Positions 25,001 through 33,483 of a stretch of DNA of 64,000 nucleotides are shown in pieces (within the stretch, counting starts at the first letter, position 1; the number at the start of each line of letters is the position of its first letter). The translations under genes and the position numbers were made by a program. Source of the stretch: Moryella indoligenes (lineage in GTDB: Bacteria; Bacillota; Clostridia; Lachnospirales; Lachnospiraceae); the NCBI RefSeq assembly GCF_030812885.1, contig NZ_JAUSTO010000008.1:1-64000 (forward strand). The letters run 5' to 3'. Below the pieces are notes generated by a model. It made no database searches. It worked only from the letters and a program-made list of their open reading frames with translations, and was not told the origin of the DNA.

Positions 25001-25693
25001 CTCCGGACGGTTCCCGGACTTGCGGAAGGCCTCGACGACCTCCAGACGCTTGATGAGCTTCGCTCTCTTCTGGCCGGAGGCATTCTCGAGCTCCTCCTGC
25101 ATCTCCTTCGATTCCTTATCGAGGTCGATCGCCTTCAAAAGCTCCAGCACGGACTCTGCGCCCATGCCTGCGCGGAAGCCGTCCCAGCCGAACTGCTCCT
25201 GCGCCTCGCGGTACTCCTTCTCAGAGAGTATCTGCTTGTAGGCGAGGGTGGAGGTGCCGGGATCCAGCACCACGTAGGATGCGAAGTAGAGCACCTTCTC
25301 CAGAATTCTCGGGGAGAGGTCCAGAATCAGTCCCATGCGGCTCGGAATTCCCTTGAAGTACCAGATGTGGGAGACCGGCGCCGACAGAACAATATGGCCC
25401 ATGCGCTCGCGGCGCACCGAGGATTTCGTGACCTCAACGCCGCAGCGGTCGCAGATTACGCCCTTGTAGCGGATTTTCTTGTACTTTCCGCAGTGGCACT
25501 CCCAGTCCTTGCTCGGTCCGAAGATGCGCTCGCAGAAGAGTCCGTCCTTCTCCGGCTTTAAGGTTCTGTAATTGATGGTCTCCGGCTTCTTCACCTCGCC
25601 GTGGGACCACTCAAGAATCTTCTCCGGGGAAGCAAGGCCTATCTTTATCGCGTCAAATGTGATCGGCTCGTAGCTTGTTTTTGTTTCGGGCAT
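22040..25693 (-). CDS. rpoC: DNA-directed RNA polymerase subunit beta'
   Basis: This is the 1217-residue largest RNA polymerase subunit. It shows the N-terminal zinc ribbon (CHCGKYK and CDRCGVEV, residues about 68-90), the catalytic NADFDGDQMAVH motif near residue 450 that chelates the active-site magnesium, and the second zinc site (CKCMNGICAKCYG). The C-terminus has an acidic tail. It lies 16 bp after rpoB with AAAGGAGG upstream. No L7Ae-type ribosomal gene lies between rpoC and rpsL, unlike in many Bacilli. Confidence 0.99.
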   Translation of the reverse strand: MPETKTSYEPITFDAIKIGLASPEKILEWSHGEVKKPETINYRTLKPEKDGLFCERIFGPSKDWECHCGKYKKIRYKGVICDRCGVEVTKSSVRRERMGHIVLSAPVSHIWYFKGIPSRMGLILDLSPRILEKVLYFASYVVLDPGTSTLAYKQILSEKEYREAQEQFGWDGFRAGMGAESVLELLKAIDLDKESKEMQEELENASGQKRAKLIKRLEVVEAFRKSGNRPEWMILSIVPVIPPDIRPMVQLDGGRFATSDLNDLYRRIINRNNRLARLLELGAPDIIVRNEKRMLQEAVDALIDNGRRGRPVTGPGNRALKSLSDMLKGKQGRFRQNLLGKRVDYSGRSVIVVGPELKIYQCGLPKEMAIELFKPFVMKELVESGTAHNVKSAKKMVERMQTEVWDVLEEVIKEHPVMLNRAPTLHRLGIQAFEPILVEGKAIKLHPLVCTAFNADFDGDQMAVHLPLSVEAQAECRFLMLSPNNLLKPSDGGPVAVPSQDMVLGIYYLTQQRDGEKGEGMCFKSPNEALLAYANHEVTLQSKIRVRISKTLADGRTLSEIQDSSVGRILFNEIIPQDLGFVDRSIPGNELKPEIDFLVKKKQCKQILEKVINVHGLSRTAEVLDDIKAIGYKYSTLAGMTVSISDMTVPESKKRLIAEAQATVEKISRNYRRGLATNEERYKEVIKTWQKTDEQLTKDLMAGLDQYNNIFMMADSGARGSDKQIKQLAGMRGLMADTTGHTIELPITSNFREGLDVLEYFISAHGARKGLSDTALRTADSGYLTRRLVDVSQDLIVREVDCCEGGEIPNMEIKAFMDGKETIEGLQDRITGRYIAETIVDPDTNEVVVKANHMVTPKRAEAVMKVLEKTGRKTVKIRTILTCKCMNGICAKCYGANMATGQAVQVGEAVGIIAAQSIGEPGTQLTMRTFHTGGVAGGDITQGLPRVEELFEARKPKGLAIITEIPGVVELRDTKKKREIVVTNPDDGNSKTYLIPYSSHIVVETGDVLQAGDELTSGSLNPHDVLKIKGVRAVQDYMLREVQRVYRLQGVEINDKHIEVIVRQMLKKIRVDEPGESSVLPGINMDVLEFSAMNDRLSQEGKAPAVGKRIMLGITKASLATDSFLSAASFQETTKVLTEAAINGKTDHLIGLKENVLIGKLIPAGTGMKRYRNVKLDTDLSGEEDYPEEEPEVLDILDETQDAAESFAEELLPVTED

Positions 25694-25709
25694 CTATGAA
25701 CAGCCTCCT

Positions 25710-28700
25710 TTACTCTGCGTCCTCCGGGACAAACTCCCCTTCGGAATCCTCCGCCGCCGTCTCAGAGCCGGCGCCCTCATCCTGAGCGTCCACCAGCTCG
25801 CCGTTCCTGAACTCCTGCCGGGTGTAGCCTGCGCCGGCAAAATTCTCCTCATCGCGGTATCTTCTGTCGCCCTCGATGATGGAACGCATACTGAGATTTT
25901 CATCGTCAACATTTTCCTTGAGCTCGACCTCTTCGCCGTTGTCTCTCAGCACCCGTACATCGAGACCGAGTGACTGGAGCTCTCTGAGGAGGACCTTGAA
26001 GGACTCCGGCACGCCGGACTGCGGGATATTCTCACCCTTGATGATCGCCTCGTAGGTCTTGACACGGCCCACGACATCATCCGACTTCACTGTCAGTATC
26101 TCCTGGAGCGTGTACGCCGCGCCGTAGGCCTCGAGCGCCCAGACCTCCATCTCTCCGAAGCGCTGTCCGCCGAACTGGGCCTTACCGCCGAGCGGCTGCT
26201 GCGTGACGAGGGAGTAGGGGCCCGTGGAGCGCGCGTGGATCTTGTCATCTACCAGATGATGAAGCTTTAAGTAATGCATGAACCCGATGGTGGTCGGGCC
26301 GTCAAAGGGCTCACCGGTGCGGCCGTCGCGCAGCTGCACCTTTCCGTTCCTCGCGATCGGAACGCCTCTCCACTCCTCTCTGTGATCGAGGTGGGAGCCG
26401 AGGTATTCCATGACATCCGGCAGAAGAATATCCTTATACTTCTTCTGGAAATCCTCCCAGCTTCCGTTTGCGTAGTCGTCCGCCATCTCTAGCATATCCA
26501 TGATGTCGTTCTCGTCCGCACCGTCAAAGACCGGAGAGGAGACATTGAAGCCCAGAACCTTCGCCGCAAGGGAGAAATGAATCTCCTTCACCTGTCCGAT
26601 ATTCATTCGGGACGGAACGCCCAGCGGATTCAGCACGATATCCAGCGGACGGCCGTTCGGCAGGAAGGGCATATCCTCCACCGGAAGCACGCGGGACACG
26701 ACGCCCTTGTTTCCGTGGCGTCCCGCCATCTTATCGCCGACAGAGATCTTTCTCTTCTGCGCGATATAGATTCTTACATTCTGATTGACGCCCGGCGGCA
26801 GCTCATCGCCGTTCTCTCTGGTGAAGACACGCGCCTCCACCACAGTTCCGTAGGCGCCGTGCGGCACCTTCAGGGAGGTGTCGCGCACCTCTCTCGCCTT
26901 TTCACCGAAGATCGCGCGGAGCAGTCTCTCCTCCGCAGTGAGCTCTGTCTCGCCCTTCGGAGTCACCTTGCCGACCAGAATATCCCCGGCACGAACCTCC
27001 GCGCCGATGCGGATGATTCCGTTCTCGTCCAGATCCTTCAGAGCCTCGTCGCCGACGCCCGGAACATCTCTCGTGATCTCCTCCGGTCCGAGCTTCGTGT
27101 CTCTGGAGGCGCACTCATACTCCTCGATATGAATCGAGGTGAAAACATCGTCCCTCACCAGTCGCTCGGAGAGCAGAACCGCATCCTCGTAGTTGTAGCC
27201 CTCCCAGGTCATGAAGCCGATCAGCGGGTTCTTGCCCAGGCCGATCTCACCGTTCGCGGTGGACGGTCCGTCCGCGATCACCTCTCCCTCCTCCACGTGG
27301 TCGCCCGCAAACACAATGGGCTTCTGGTTATAGGAGTTCGACTGATTGCTTCTCTGGAACTTGGTCAGACGGTAGTCGTCGATCTTTCCGTTGTCGTCTC
27401 TGCGCACCGTGATCTCGCTACCGGAGCTCATCACAACGGTGCCCGCGTGCTTCGCCACCTGACACACGCCGGAATCGACCGCGGCCTTCGCCTCGATGCC
27501 CGTGCTCACTACAGGCGTGTCCGTGATCATCAGCGGCACCGCCTGACGCTGCATGTTGGAGCCCATGAGGGCGCGGTTTGCGTCGTCGTTCTGAAGGAAG
27601 GGAACCATGCTCGTCGCAACGGAGAACACCATCTTAGGAGAGACGTCCATCAGATCTACGGTTCTCTTCGGGAACGCGGAGGTCTCCTCCTTATAGCGAC
27701 CGGAGACATAATTGTTCATAAAATGTCCGTCATCGTCCAGCGGCTCGTTGGCCTGCGCGACGACATAGACATCCTCCTCATCCGCAGTCATATAGACGAC
27801 CTCGTCCGTGACAGTCGGATTCTCCGGGTCCGCGACTCTGTCGACGATGCGGTAGGGCGCCTCAATAAAGCCGTACTGGTTGATGCGCGCATAGCTCGCC
27901 AGAGAGTTGATCAGTCCGATGTTCGGTCCCTCAGGCGTCTCGATCGGGCACATTCTTCCGTAGTGCGTGTAGTGAACATCTCGCACTTCAAAGCCCGCGC
28001 GGTCTCTGGAGAGGCCGCCCGGTCCCAGTGCGGAGAGTCTTCTCTTGTGCGTCAGCTCGGAGAGCGGGTTGTTCTGATCCATGAACTGGGACAGCTGGGA
28101 GGAGCCGAAGAACTCCTTCACCGCCGCGGTCACCGGCTTGATGTTGATGAGAGACTGCGGCGTGATCTCGCTCATATCCTGCGTCGTCATGCGCTCGCGC
28201 ACCACTCGCTCCATGCGGGAGAGGCCTATGCGGTACTGGTTCTGCAGGAGCTCTCCGACCGCGCGGATGCGGCGGTTTCCGAGGTGGTCTATATCGTCGT
28301 TGCTGCCGATGCCCTCCTCGATATGCATGTTGTAATTGATGGAGGCGAAGATATCCTCCTTTGTAATATGCTTCGGAATGAGCCTGTCCACATGTCTGCG
28401 GAGCGACTTCTTCAGCGCCTCGTCGCTCTCCGCGCCCTGCATGAGCTCCATGAGCGCCGGATAGAACACCGGCTCCGTGATGCCGTACTCCGCCGGATCC
28501 TCCAGATCAATATAATGTCCGATATCGACCATCAGGTTGGAGAGCACCTTGACTCTGCGGCTCACGCCGTTTACCCAGACATAGGGCGTTCCGGCATTCT
28601 GAATCCGCGTCGCCATCTCGGCAGTCACCGTGCTGCCCTCCTCCGCAAGGATCTCTCCCGTGCTGATGTCGACGACATCCTCCGCGAGCGTGTGTCCGAC

Positions 28701-29567
28701 GATGCGGCTCTTAAAGTGCAGCTTCTTATTAAATTTGTAGCGGCCGACCTTCGCGAGGTCATAGCGGCGCGCATCAAAGAACATGGAGTGAAGCAGGCTC
28801 TCCGCGCTCTCCACAGAGAGCGGCTCGCCCGGGCGTATCTTTCTGTAGAGCTCCAGCAGGCCGTCCGTATAGTTGTCGGAGGAATCCTTCGCAAAGCTCG
28901 CCTGAAGCTTCGGCTCGTCACCGAACACATCCACGATCTCAGAGTTCGTCCCGAGACCGAGTGCGCGCAGCAGAACACTGACCGGCACCTTTCTGGTGCG
29001 GTCCACACGTACATTAAACACATCGTTCGAGTCCGTCTCGTACTCGAGCCATGCGCCTCTGTTCGGAATCACCTGGCAGAAGTAGCACTCCTTACCAAGC
29101 TTATCGTGCTCAATGGTATAATAAATTCCGGGGGAACGGACAAGCTGGCTGACGATAACGCGCTCTGCGCCGTTGATCACAAAGGAACCGGTATCCGTCA
29201 TGAGCGGCAGATCGCCCATGAAGATCTCATGCTCCTTGTGCTCGTCCTTATCCTTATTGTACAGTCTGACTCTGACCTTCATCGGCGCGGCGTAGGTCGC
29301 ATCGCGCTCTTTGCACTCCGCAATCGAATACTTCACATCGTCGCGGCAGAGCTGAAAATCAACAAAATCCAGGCTGAGGTGTCCGGCAAAGTCCTCGATC
29401 GGGAAAATATCGTGGAACACTTCCCGCAGCCCTTCGCCGAGGAACCATTCATAGGAATCCTTCTGGATCTCTATGAGGTTCGGCATCTTCAGAACTTCCT
29501 TCTGTTTCGAGAAGCTCATGCGAATGCCCTTGCCGGCTTTAATCGGACGCATATTGCTTTTTTCCAT
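25710..29567 (-). CDS. rpoB: DNA-directed RNA polymerase subunit beta
   Basis: This 1285-residue subunit contains the rifampicin-binding region (SSQLSQFMDQNN, THKRRLSALGPGG), with all common resistance positions in the sensitive state, and the C-terminal clamp segment EMEVWALEAYGAAYTLQE. The acidic C-terminal tail is long. The start is the ATG at 29567 (MEKSNMRPI); the open frame extends 35 codons further upstream but has no ribosome site and no conservation. Unlike many bacteria, rplL is not directly upstream; the gene has its own promoter facing a divergent gene. Confidence 0.98.
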   Translation of the reverse strand: MEKSNMRPIKAGKGIRMSFSKQKEVLKMPNLIEIQKDSYEWFLGEGLREVFHDIFPIEDFAGHLSLDFVDFQLCRDDVKYSIAECKERDATYAAPMKVRVRLYNKDKDEHKEHEIFMGDLPLMTDTGSFVINGAERVIVSQLVRSPGIYYTIEHDKLGKECYFCQVIPNRGAWLEYETDSNDVFNVRVDRTRKVPVSVLLRALGLGTNSEIVDVFGDEPKLQASFAKDSSDNYTDGLLELYRKIRPGEPLSVESAESLLHSMFFDARRYDLAKVGRYKFNKKLHFKSRIVGHTLAEDVVDISTGEILAEEGSTVTAEMATRIQNAGTPYVWVNGVSRRVKVLSNLMVDIGHYIDLEDPAEYGITEPVFYPALMELMQGAESDEALKKSLRRHVDRLIPKHITKEDIFASINYNMHIEEGIGSNDDIDHLGNRRIRAVGELLQNQYRIGLSRMERVVRERMTTQDMSEITPQSLINIKPVTAAVKEFFGSSQLSQFMDQNNPLSELTHKRRLSALGPGGLSRDRAGFEVRDVHYTHYGRMCPIETPEGPNIGLINSLASYARINQYGFIEAPYRIVDRVADPENPTVTDEVVYMTADEEDVYVVAQANEPLDDDGHFMNNYVSGRYKEETSAFPKRTVDLMDVSPKMVFSVATSMVPFLQNDDANRALMGSNMQRQAVPLMITDTPVVSTGIEAKAAVDSGVCQVAKHAGTVVMSSGSEITVRRDDNGKIDDYRLTKFQRSNQSNSYNQKPIVFAGDHVEEGEVIADGPSTANGEIGLGKNPLIGFMTWEGYNYEDAVLLSERLVRDDVFTSIHIEEYECASRDTKLGPEEITRDVPGVGDEALKDLDENGIIRIGAEVRAGDILVGKVTPKGETELTAEERLLRAIFGEKAREVRDTSLKVPHGAYGTVVEARVFTRENGDELPPGVNQNVRIYIAQKRKISVGDKMAGRHGNKGVVSRVLPVEDMPFLPNGRPLDIVLNPLGVPSRMNIGQVKEIHFSLAAKVLGFNVSSPVFDGADENDIMDMLEMADDYANGSWEDFQKKYKDILLPDVMEYLGSHLDHREEWRGVPIARNGKVQLRDGRTGEPFDGPTTIGFMHYLKLHHLVDDKIHARSTGPYSLVTQQPLGGKAQFGGQRFGEMEVWALEAYGAAYTLQEILTVKSDDVVGRVKTYEAIIKGENIPQSGVPESFKVLLRELQSLGLDVRVLRDNGEEVELKENVDDENLSMRSIIEGDRRYRDEENFAGAGYTRQEFRNGELVDAQDEGAGSETAAEDSEGEFVPEDAE

Positions 29568-29677
29568 GTACGTTATCACCCCTGTTTTGAATACTGACCG
29601 ACAGTTACTCCTGTGGCTTCTGCCAAAAGGGCATAGCTTCCCCTCAGGGCCTACGAATCCACAATAGTGCAAATTTC

Positions 29678-29706
29678 ATAATATCATCGCGTTTTCAAGC
29701 TGTCAA
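29678..29706 (-). promoter_or_regulatory. Promoter of rpoB-rpoC
   Basis: A perfect TTGACA (29701-29706) and TATTAT (29678-29683) are separated by 17 bp on the minus strand. The leader of about 105 nt precedes rpoB. Confidence 0.85.
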
Positions 29707-29716
29707 GCAATAGTTC

Positions 29717-29745
29717 TTGCGTTTTTATTTCGCTTCTGCTATAAT
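29717..29745 (+). promoter_or_regulatory. Promoter of the small membrane protein gene
   Basis: TTGCGT (29717-29722) and a perfect TATAAT (29740-29745) are 17 bp apart. It is back-to-back with the rpoB promoter, 10 bp between their -35 boxes. Confidence 0.8.
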
Positions 29746-29810
29746 TTTCTAGCGTGTTTCCGGGATTCCCCGGAGCGCAAAACATATCTGATATTACGGA
29801 GGGTTTCGGG

Positions 29811-30254
29811 ATGATTATAACCAAGGTGCTACTTGTGATCCTGGCAATACTGATTGTCGCGCTCGTCGCATTTTACTTCTACGGAAGAAAGCTTCAGGAG
29901 CGTCAGGCAGCGCAGCAGCCCGCATTTGAGGCAGCCAAGCAGACCGTCTCCATGCTGGTGATCGACAAAAAGAAGCTCCGCATCTCCGAGGCCGGTTTTC
30001 CGAAGATCGTGTCCGAGCAGACCCCCTGGTACATGCGCTGGATGAAGGTTCCGGTTGTAAAGGCAAAGGTCGGCCCGAAGATCCTCACGCTCATGTCCGA
30101 TGAGAAGGTCTTCCAGCAGCTTCCGATGAAGCAGGAGTGCAAGGTAGTGGTGAGCGGCATCTATATCGCCGAGCTGAAGAGCGTCCGCGGCGGCATTCCC
30201 ACAGTCGCAAAGAAGAGGAGCCTGATGGACCGCATCCTCGGCAGAAACAAATAA
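29811..30254 (+). CDS. Small membrane-anchored protein of unknown function
   Basis: This 147-residue protein has one N-terminal TM segment (residues about 4-23, LLVILAILIVALVAFYFYG), a short linker and a basic, probably cytosolic domain with the segments VSMLVIDKKKLRISEAGFPKIV and TPWYMRWMKVPVVKAKVGPKI. I recognise the pattern of a conserved Lachnospiraceae-type hypothetical but cannot assign a function. The start is the ATG at 29811 with GGAGGG upstream; an in-frame start at 29754 lies too close to the promoter. It is monocistronic and ends at a strong bidirectional terminator. Confidence 0.85.
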   Translation: MIITKVLLVILAILIVALVAFYFYGRKLQERQAAQQPAFEAAKQTVSMLVIDKKKLRISEAGFPKIVSEQTPWYMRWMKVPVVKAKVGPKILTLMSDEKVFQQLPMKQECKVVVSGIYIAELKSVRGGIPTVAKKRSLMDRILGRNK

Positions 30255-30275
30255 GAAAAATATAATTTTAAAATA

Positions 30276-30305
30276 ATCCCGGATGAGCAGCTGCTCATCC
30301 GGGAT
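30276..30305. terminator. Bidirectional terminator, perfect 30-bp palindrome
   Basis: The arms ATCCCGGATGAGCA and TGCTCATCCGGGAT around GC form an uninterrupted palindrome. The plus strand continues CTTTG; the minus strand continues TATTTTAAAATT. It separates two convergent genes. Confidence 0.85.
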
Positions 30306-30360
30306 CTTTGATTACAGCGTCAACATGCTGAGCCTGCGCTAACGCTGTACTGCCTCCGCC

Positions 30361-30798
30361 TCACTGCGCCGCAGCGCTGCGGGAGCGGACCTCCAGCTGA
30401 ATGGAGCAGTCCGAGAGATGCTCCGCCCCGATATCCATCGCGTAGTCCACCGAGACTCTCAGACGATCGCTCTCCTCGCGGATCGAGATGTCCCGTGTAG
30501 AGATCCCGATCAGGAAATCCCCGTAGGGCGTGCTGTAGCAGCTCATGCTGCGCTCCGCCCGGTTCAGGAAGCGCAGCTCCACGTTGGACAGGCCCTTCTT
30601 CCGTATCTTCATACAGCCGCCGCCGATCACGATGGTATTTTCCGTCTTCCCATCCATGCCCTCGGCGGGTTCCTCGTAGCGCACCATATGTATTCCGTTC
30701 CGCTCCAGATGCGTCCCGGGCATCACAAACTCGATATCCTCATCCCCGCTCCCCATCAGTCGCTTTCCGCTGATGGTCACGAGCACATCTCTGGTCAT
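30361..30798 (-). CDS. DUF1934 family protein (calycin-like beta-barrel)
   Basis: This 145-residue protein matches the DUF1934 pattern found in Firmicutes: an N-terminal strand VLVTISGKR, the YEEP segment near residue 41, and C-terminal VDYAMDIGAEHLSDCSIQLEV. Members are predicted small cytosolic beta-barrels of unknown ligand. The start is the ATG at 30798 behind GAGGAG; a TTG at 30816 would sit inside that ribosome site. It is the last gene of the murI operon, 4 bp after the murI stop. Confidence 0.88.
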   Translation of the reverse strand: MTRDVLVTISGKRLMGSGDEDIEFVMPGTHLERNGIHMVRYEEPAEGMDGKTENTIVIGGGCMKIRKKGLSNVELRFLNRAERSMSCYSTPYGDFLIGISTRDISIREESDRLRVSVDYAMDIGAEHLSDCSIQLEVRSRSAAAQ

Positions 30799-30802
30799 AG
30801 AC

Positions 30803-31711
30803 TCAGTACTCCTCAATCTCTATTTTTTTGGTGTTTTTCGCCTCCTCCGGCAGGATAGAGCTCGCAAAATCACGGAAATTGTCCGCGAGATCGCTGACGT
30901 AGAACTGATATTTCTCCTCCGGGCAGTCTGCATCGCCCGCGTCCGCTCCCGGATTCAGAAGCCCCTCGCGGGCCAGAATCTCCTTCAGCTCCAGCGCCGT
31001 CTCATAGGCCGGATTCACCAGCGTCACCTCCTCGCCCATGATACGCCGCAGCGTGGAGCGGATGAGCGGATAGTGCGTACAGCCGAGCACCAGTGTGTCG
31101 ATGTATTTTCCCTTCAGCTCCTGAAGGTAGCGGGAGGCGATCTCATCCGTCACGGAATCGTGCAGCAGCCCCTCCTCCACCAGCGGGCAGAAGAGCGGAC
31201 ACGCCTTCTGAAAGACCTGAATCTCCGGATTCATATTCTGAATCACATGGGGGTAGATATCGCTCGACACCGTTCCGCTGGTGCCGATCACACCGACGCG
31301 GCCATTCTTTGTGGCCTTCACTGCAGACAGGGCGCCCGCGTAGATCACACCGATCACCGGAATGTCGCTCTCCGCCGCAAGCGTGCGAAGCGCATGGGAG
31401 CTCGCCGTGTTGCAGGCGATCACGATGGCCTTCACCCCTTTTGAGCGAAGAAAACGCACGATCTGCCTGGAGAATCGTATGATCGTCTCCCGGGACTTGG
31501 CTCCGTAGGGAAGACGCGCGGTATCGCCAAAGTAAACCAAGTGCTCCTCCGGAATCTGCCGCATGATCTCGCGCGCCACCGTGAGTCCGCCGACGCCGGA
31601 ATCAAAGACACCGACCGGAGCCCTCGGATCCCTGACGGTCTCAAGCCTCCTGCGGTGCGGCACGTACAGCTTCACCGGATCCTGTTCATCAAAGCCCTGG
31701 TTCTCTGTCAT
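30803..31711 (-). CDS. murI: Glutamate racemase
   Basis: MurI makes D-glutamate for peptidoglycan. The 302-residue protein shows VGVFDSGVGGLTV near residue 33, FGDTARLPYG, the first catalytic cysteine in VIACNTASS and the second in VLGCTHYPLI. An N-terminal extension of about 30 residues precedes the racemase fold. The ATG at 31711 follows the ddl stop by one base (TGAGATG). Pairing with ddl joins two peptidoglycan-precursor steps in one transcript. Confidence 0.97.
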   Translation of the reverse strand: MTENQGFDEQDPVKLYVPHRRRLETVRDPRAPVGVFDSGVGGLTVAREIMRQIPEEHLVYFGDTARLPYGAKSRETIIRFSRQIVRFLRSKGVKAIVIACNTASSHALRTLAAESDIPVIGVIYAGALSAVKATKNGRVGVIGTSGTVSSDIYPHVIQNMNPEIQVFQKACPLFCPLVEEGLLHDSVTDEIASRYLQELKGKYIDTLVLGCTHYPLIRSTLRRIMGEEVTLVNPAYETALELKEILAREGLLNPGADAGDADCPEEKYQFYVSDLADNFRDFASSILPEEAKNTKKIEIEEY

Positions 31712-31712
31712 C

Positions 31713-32774
31713 TCAGTGCTGCCTCTCAAAGGCGAGGTCTATCAGCTCCTGCACCAGCTGCCTCTTGTCCTTTCCCCGTGCCGCCCAGAGCATGGGATAC
31801 ATGCTGATCGCCGTGAAGCCCGGAATCGTATTGATCTCATTGAACACCACACGTCCCGTCTCTGTCACAAAGAAATCGACCCGGGCAAAGCCGTAGCCAT
31901 CGATCGCACGGAATATCTTCACCGCCGCCTCGCGCACCCGCTCCGCCGCATCTCCGGGCAGCTCCGGATCCACAACGGTTCTTGACTCCGGATTATAGTA
32001 CTTCGCGTCGTAGTCATAGAAATCCGCGGCAGCGAGTATCTCCCCCACGCCGCTCGCCTGCACGGGGTGTGCTCCGCCGCCGAGCACCGCGCACTCGATC
32101 TCATGGCCCTTTATGGTCTCTTCCACCAGAATTCTCCGGTCATAGCGCGCCGCCTCGCGGAAGGAGAGCGCCAGCTCCCCTCTGTCATGTGCCTTCGTGA
32201 TGCCGCAGCTGGAGCCTGCGTTGCAGGGCTTCACAAACACCGGATAGGAGAAGCGCGCCTCTATGCTGTCCAGCACGGTCACCATATCCATCATATCTGC
32301 CTCCGTAAAGAGGAGGAAGTCTGCCTGATCCACACCGAGAGTCGATACAACCTGTTTTGCGAGTCCCTTATCCATGCCGACCGCGGACGCCGCAACGCCG
32401 CAGCCCACGAAGGGGAGACGCGCGAGCGCGCAGAGTCCCTGCACCGTTCCGTCCTCACCGTACAGACCGTGCAGAATCGGAAACACCATATCGACTGCAA
32501 CTCTCATATAGCCGGTCTTCTCATGAATGATGAGGCAGCGCTCCGTCGCATCCGGAGAGAGCACCGCGCCGGTCTTCGACTCTCTCCAGCTCCCGTCCCG
32601 TATGGACGCGACCGAATCCGTCCTGACCCAGTGTCCCTCCTTAGTGATGCCGACAAGCACCAGCTCGTAGCGCTCCGTGTCGATCTGTTCTATGATATTG
32701 GCCGCGGAGAGGCAGGAGATCTCGTGCTCCGAGGACTGCCCTCCGAATAATACAGCGATAATCTGTTTGCTCAT
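31713..32774 (-). CDS. ddl: D-alanine--D-alanine ligase
   Basis: This 353-residue ATP-grasp ligase forms the D-Ala-D-Ala dipeptide of the peptidoglycan stem. The N-terminal VLFGGQSSEHEIS motif (residues about 8-20), the VKPCNAGSSCGITK ATP-grasp loop, and the C-terminal FFVTETGRVVFNEINTIPGFTAISMYP with its metal ligands are all present. The omega-loop region was not examined for D-Ala versus D-Lac specificity. It lies 13 bp after the GntR gene. Confidence 0.97.
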   Translation of the reverse strand: MSKQIIAVLFGGQSSEHEISCLSAANIIEQIDTERYELVLVGITKEGHWVRTDSVASIRDGSWRESKTGAVLSPDATERCLIIHEKTGYMRVAVDMVFPILHGLYGEDGTVQGLCALARLPFVGCGVAASAVGMDKGLAKQVVSTLGVDQADFLLFTEADMMDMVTVLDSIEARFSYPVFVKPCNAGSSCGITKAHDRGELALSFREAARYDRRILVEETIKGHEIECAVLGGGAHPVQASGVGEILAAADFYDYDAKYYNPESRTVVDPELPGDAAERVREAAVKIFRAIDGYGFARVDFFVTETGRVVFNEINTIPGFTAISMYPMLWAARGKDKRQLVQELIDLAFERQH

Positions 32775-32787
32775 CTTGTCCCTTCTT

Positions 32788-33483
32788 TTACTTAAGATAT
32801 TGCCTCTGACTCAGATCCTGCGCAAGATTTCTGGAGATCGTGATCTCCTGATTGTCGATATGCTCACGCATGGCGCGCTTCGCGAGCTCCAAGTTCCTTG
32901 TCTTCACCGCACTGAGAATATTCTCGTGCTCTATCATGAGGATCTGCCGCTTTCCGGTGTCCTTGATATACTCGAGACGATAGCGGTACATCTGATCCCG
33001 CAGATTGTTCAGCATCTGCACCAGCCTGTCATTGTAGGTTCCGGCATAAATCACGTCATGAAACATTTCATCTGCCTGCGCAATGCGTATCATGTCGTTT
33101 GTATTCAGCGCCTCCCGGAAGCTGATGCGCGCCTCCTCAAGCCGGGCGATATCAGCCTCGTCCATGCGCTGCACTGCGAGCTCGATGGCAAGCTCCTCAA
33201 GGGAGCGCCGCACCTCCAGCACGTCGCGCAGGTTCTTCTCTGTGATCCCGGCGACCTCCGCGCCCTTCCGGGGTATCATGAGCACCAGCCCCTCAAGCTC
33301 CAGCTTCCGTATCGCCTCGCGGATCGGCGTGCGGCTGACTCCGAGCTTTTTGGCGAGCTGTATCTCCATGAGTCGCTCCCCGGGCTCCATCTCTCCCTTC
33401 AGAATCGCCTGCCGCAGGGTGTGAAAAACCACATCGCGAAGCGGCATGTATTCATTTACTGTGATTTTGAGATCATCCGGCAT
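32788..33483 (-). CDS. GntR-family regulator (FadR/FCD type)
   Basis: This 231-residue regulator has a winged helix-turn-helix (residues about 12-75, with LAKKLGVSRTPIREAIRKLELEGLV) and an all-helical FCD ligand-binding domain (about 85-215, with the metal-site-type HDVIY and EHENIL segments). The start is the ATG at 33483 with AGGAGG, 11 bp inside the end of ispE. A TGTATACA-centred palindrome of the kind bound by this family lies at the promoter of the ispE-GntR unit, which suggests autoregulation. The ligand is unknown. Confidence 0.93.
   Translation of the reverse strand: MPDDLKITVNEYMPLRDVVFHTLRQAILKGEMEPGERLMEIQLAKKLGVSRTPIREAIRKLELEGLVLMIPRKGAEVAGITEKNLRDVLEVRRSLEELAIELAVQRMDEADIARLEEARISFREALNTNDMIRIAQADEMFHDVIYAGTYNDRLVQMLNNLRDQMYRYRLEYIKDTGKRQILMIEHENILSAVKTRNLELAKRAMREHIDNQEITISRNLAQDLSQRQYLK

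Noticed and set aside
26577..29597. A 1006-codon open frame on the plus strand opposite rpoB
   Set aside because: It is a shadow caused by high GC and strong codon bias; no ribosome site, no family motif, and rpoB is certain.
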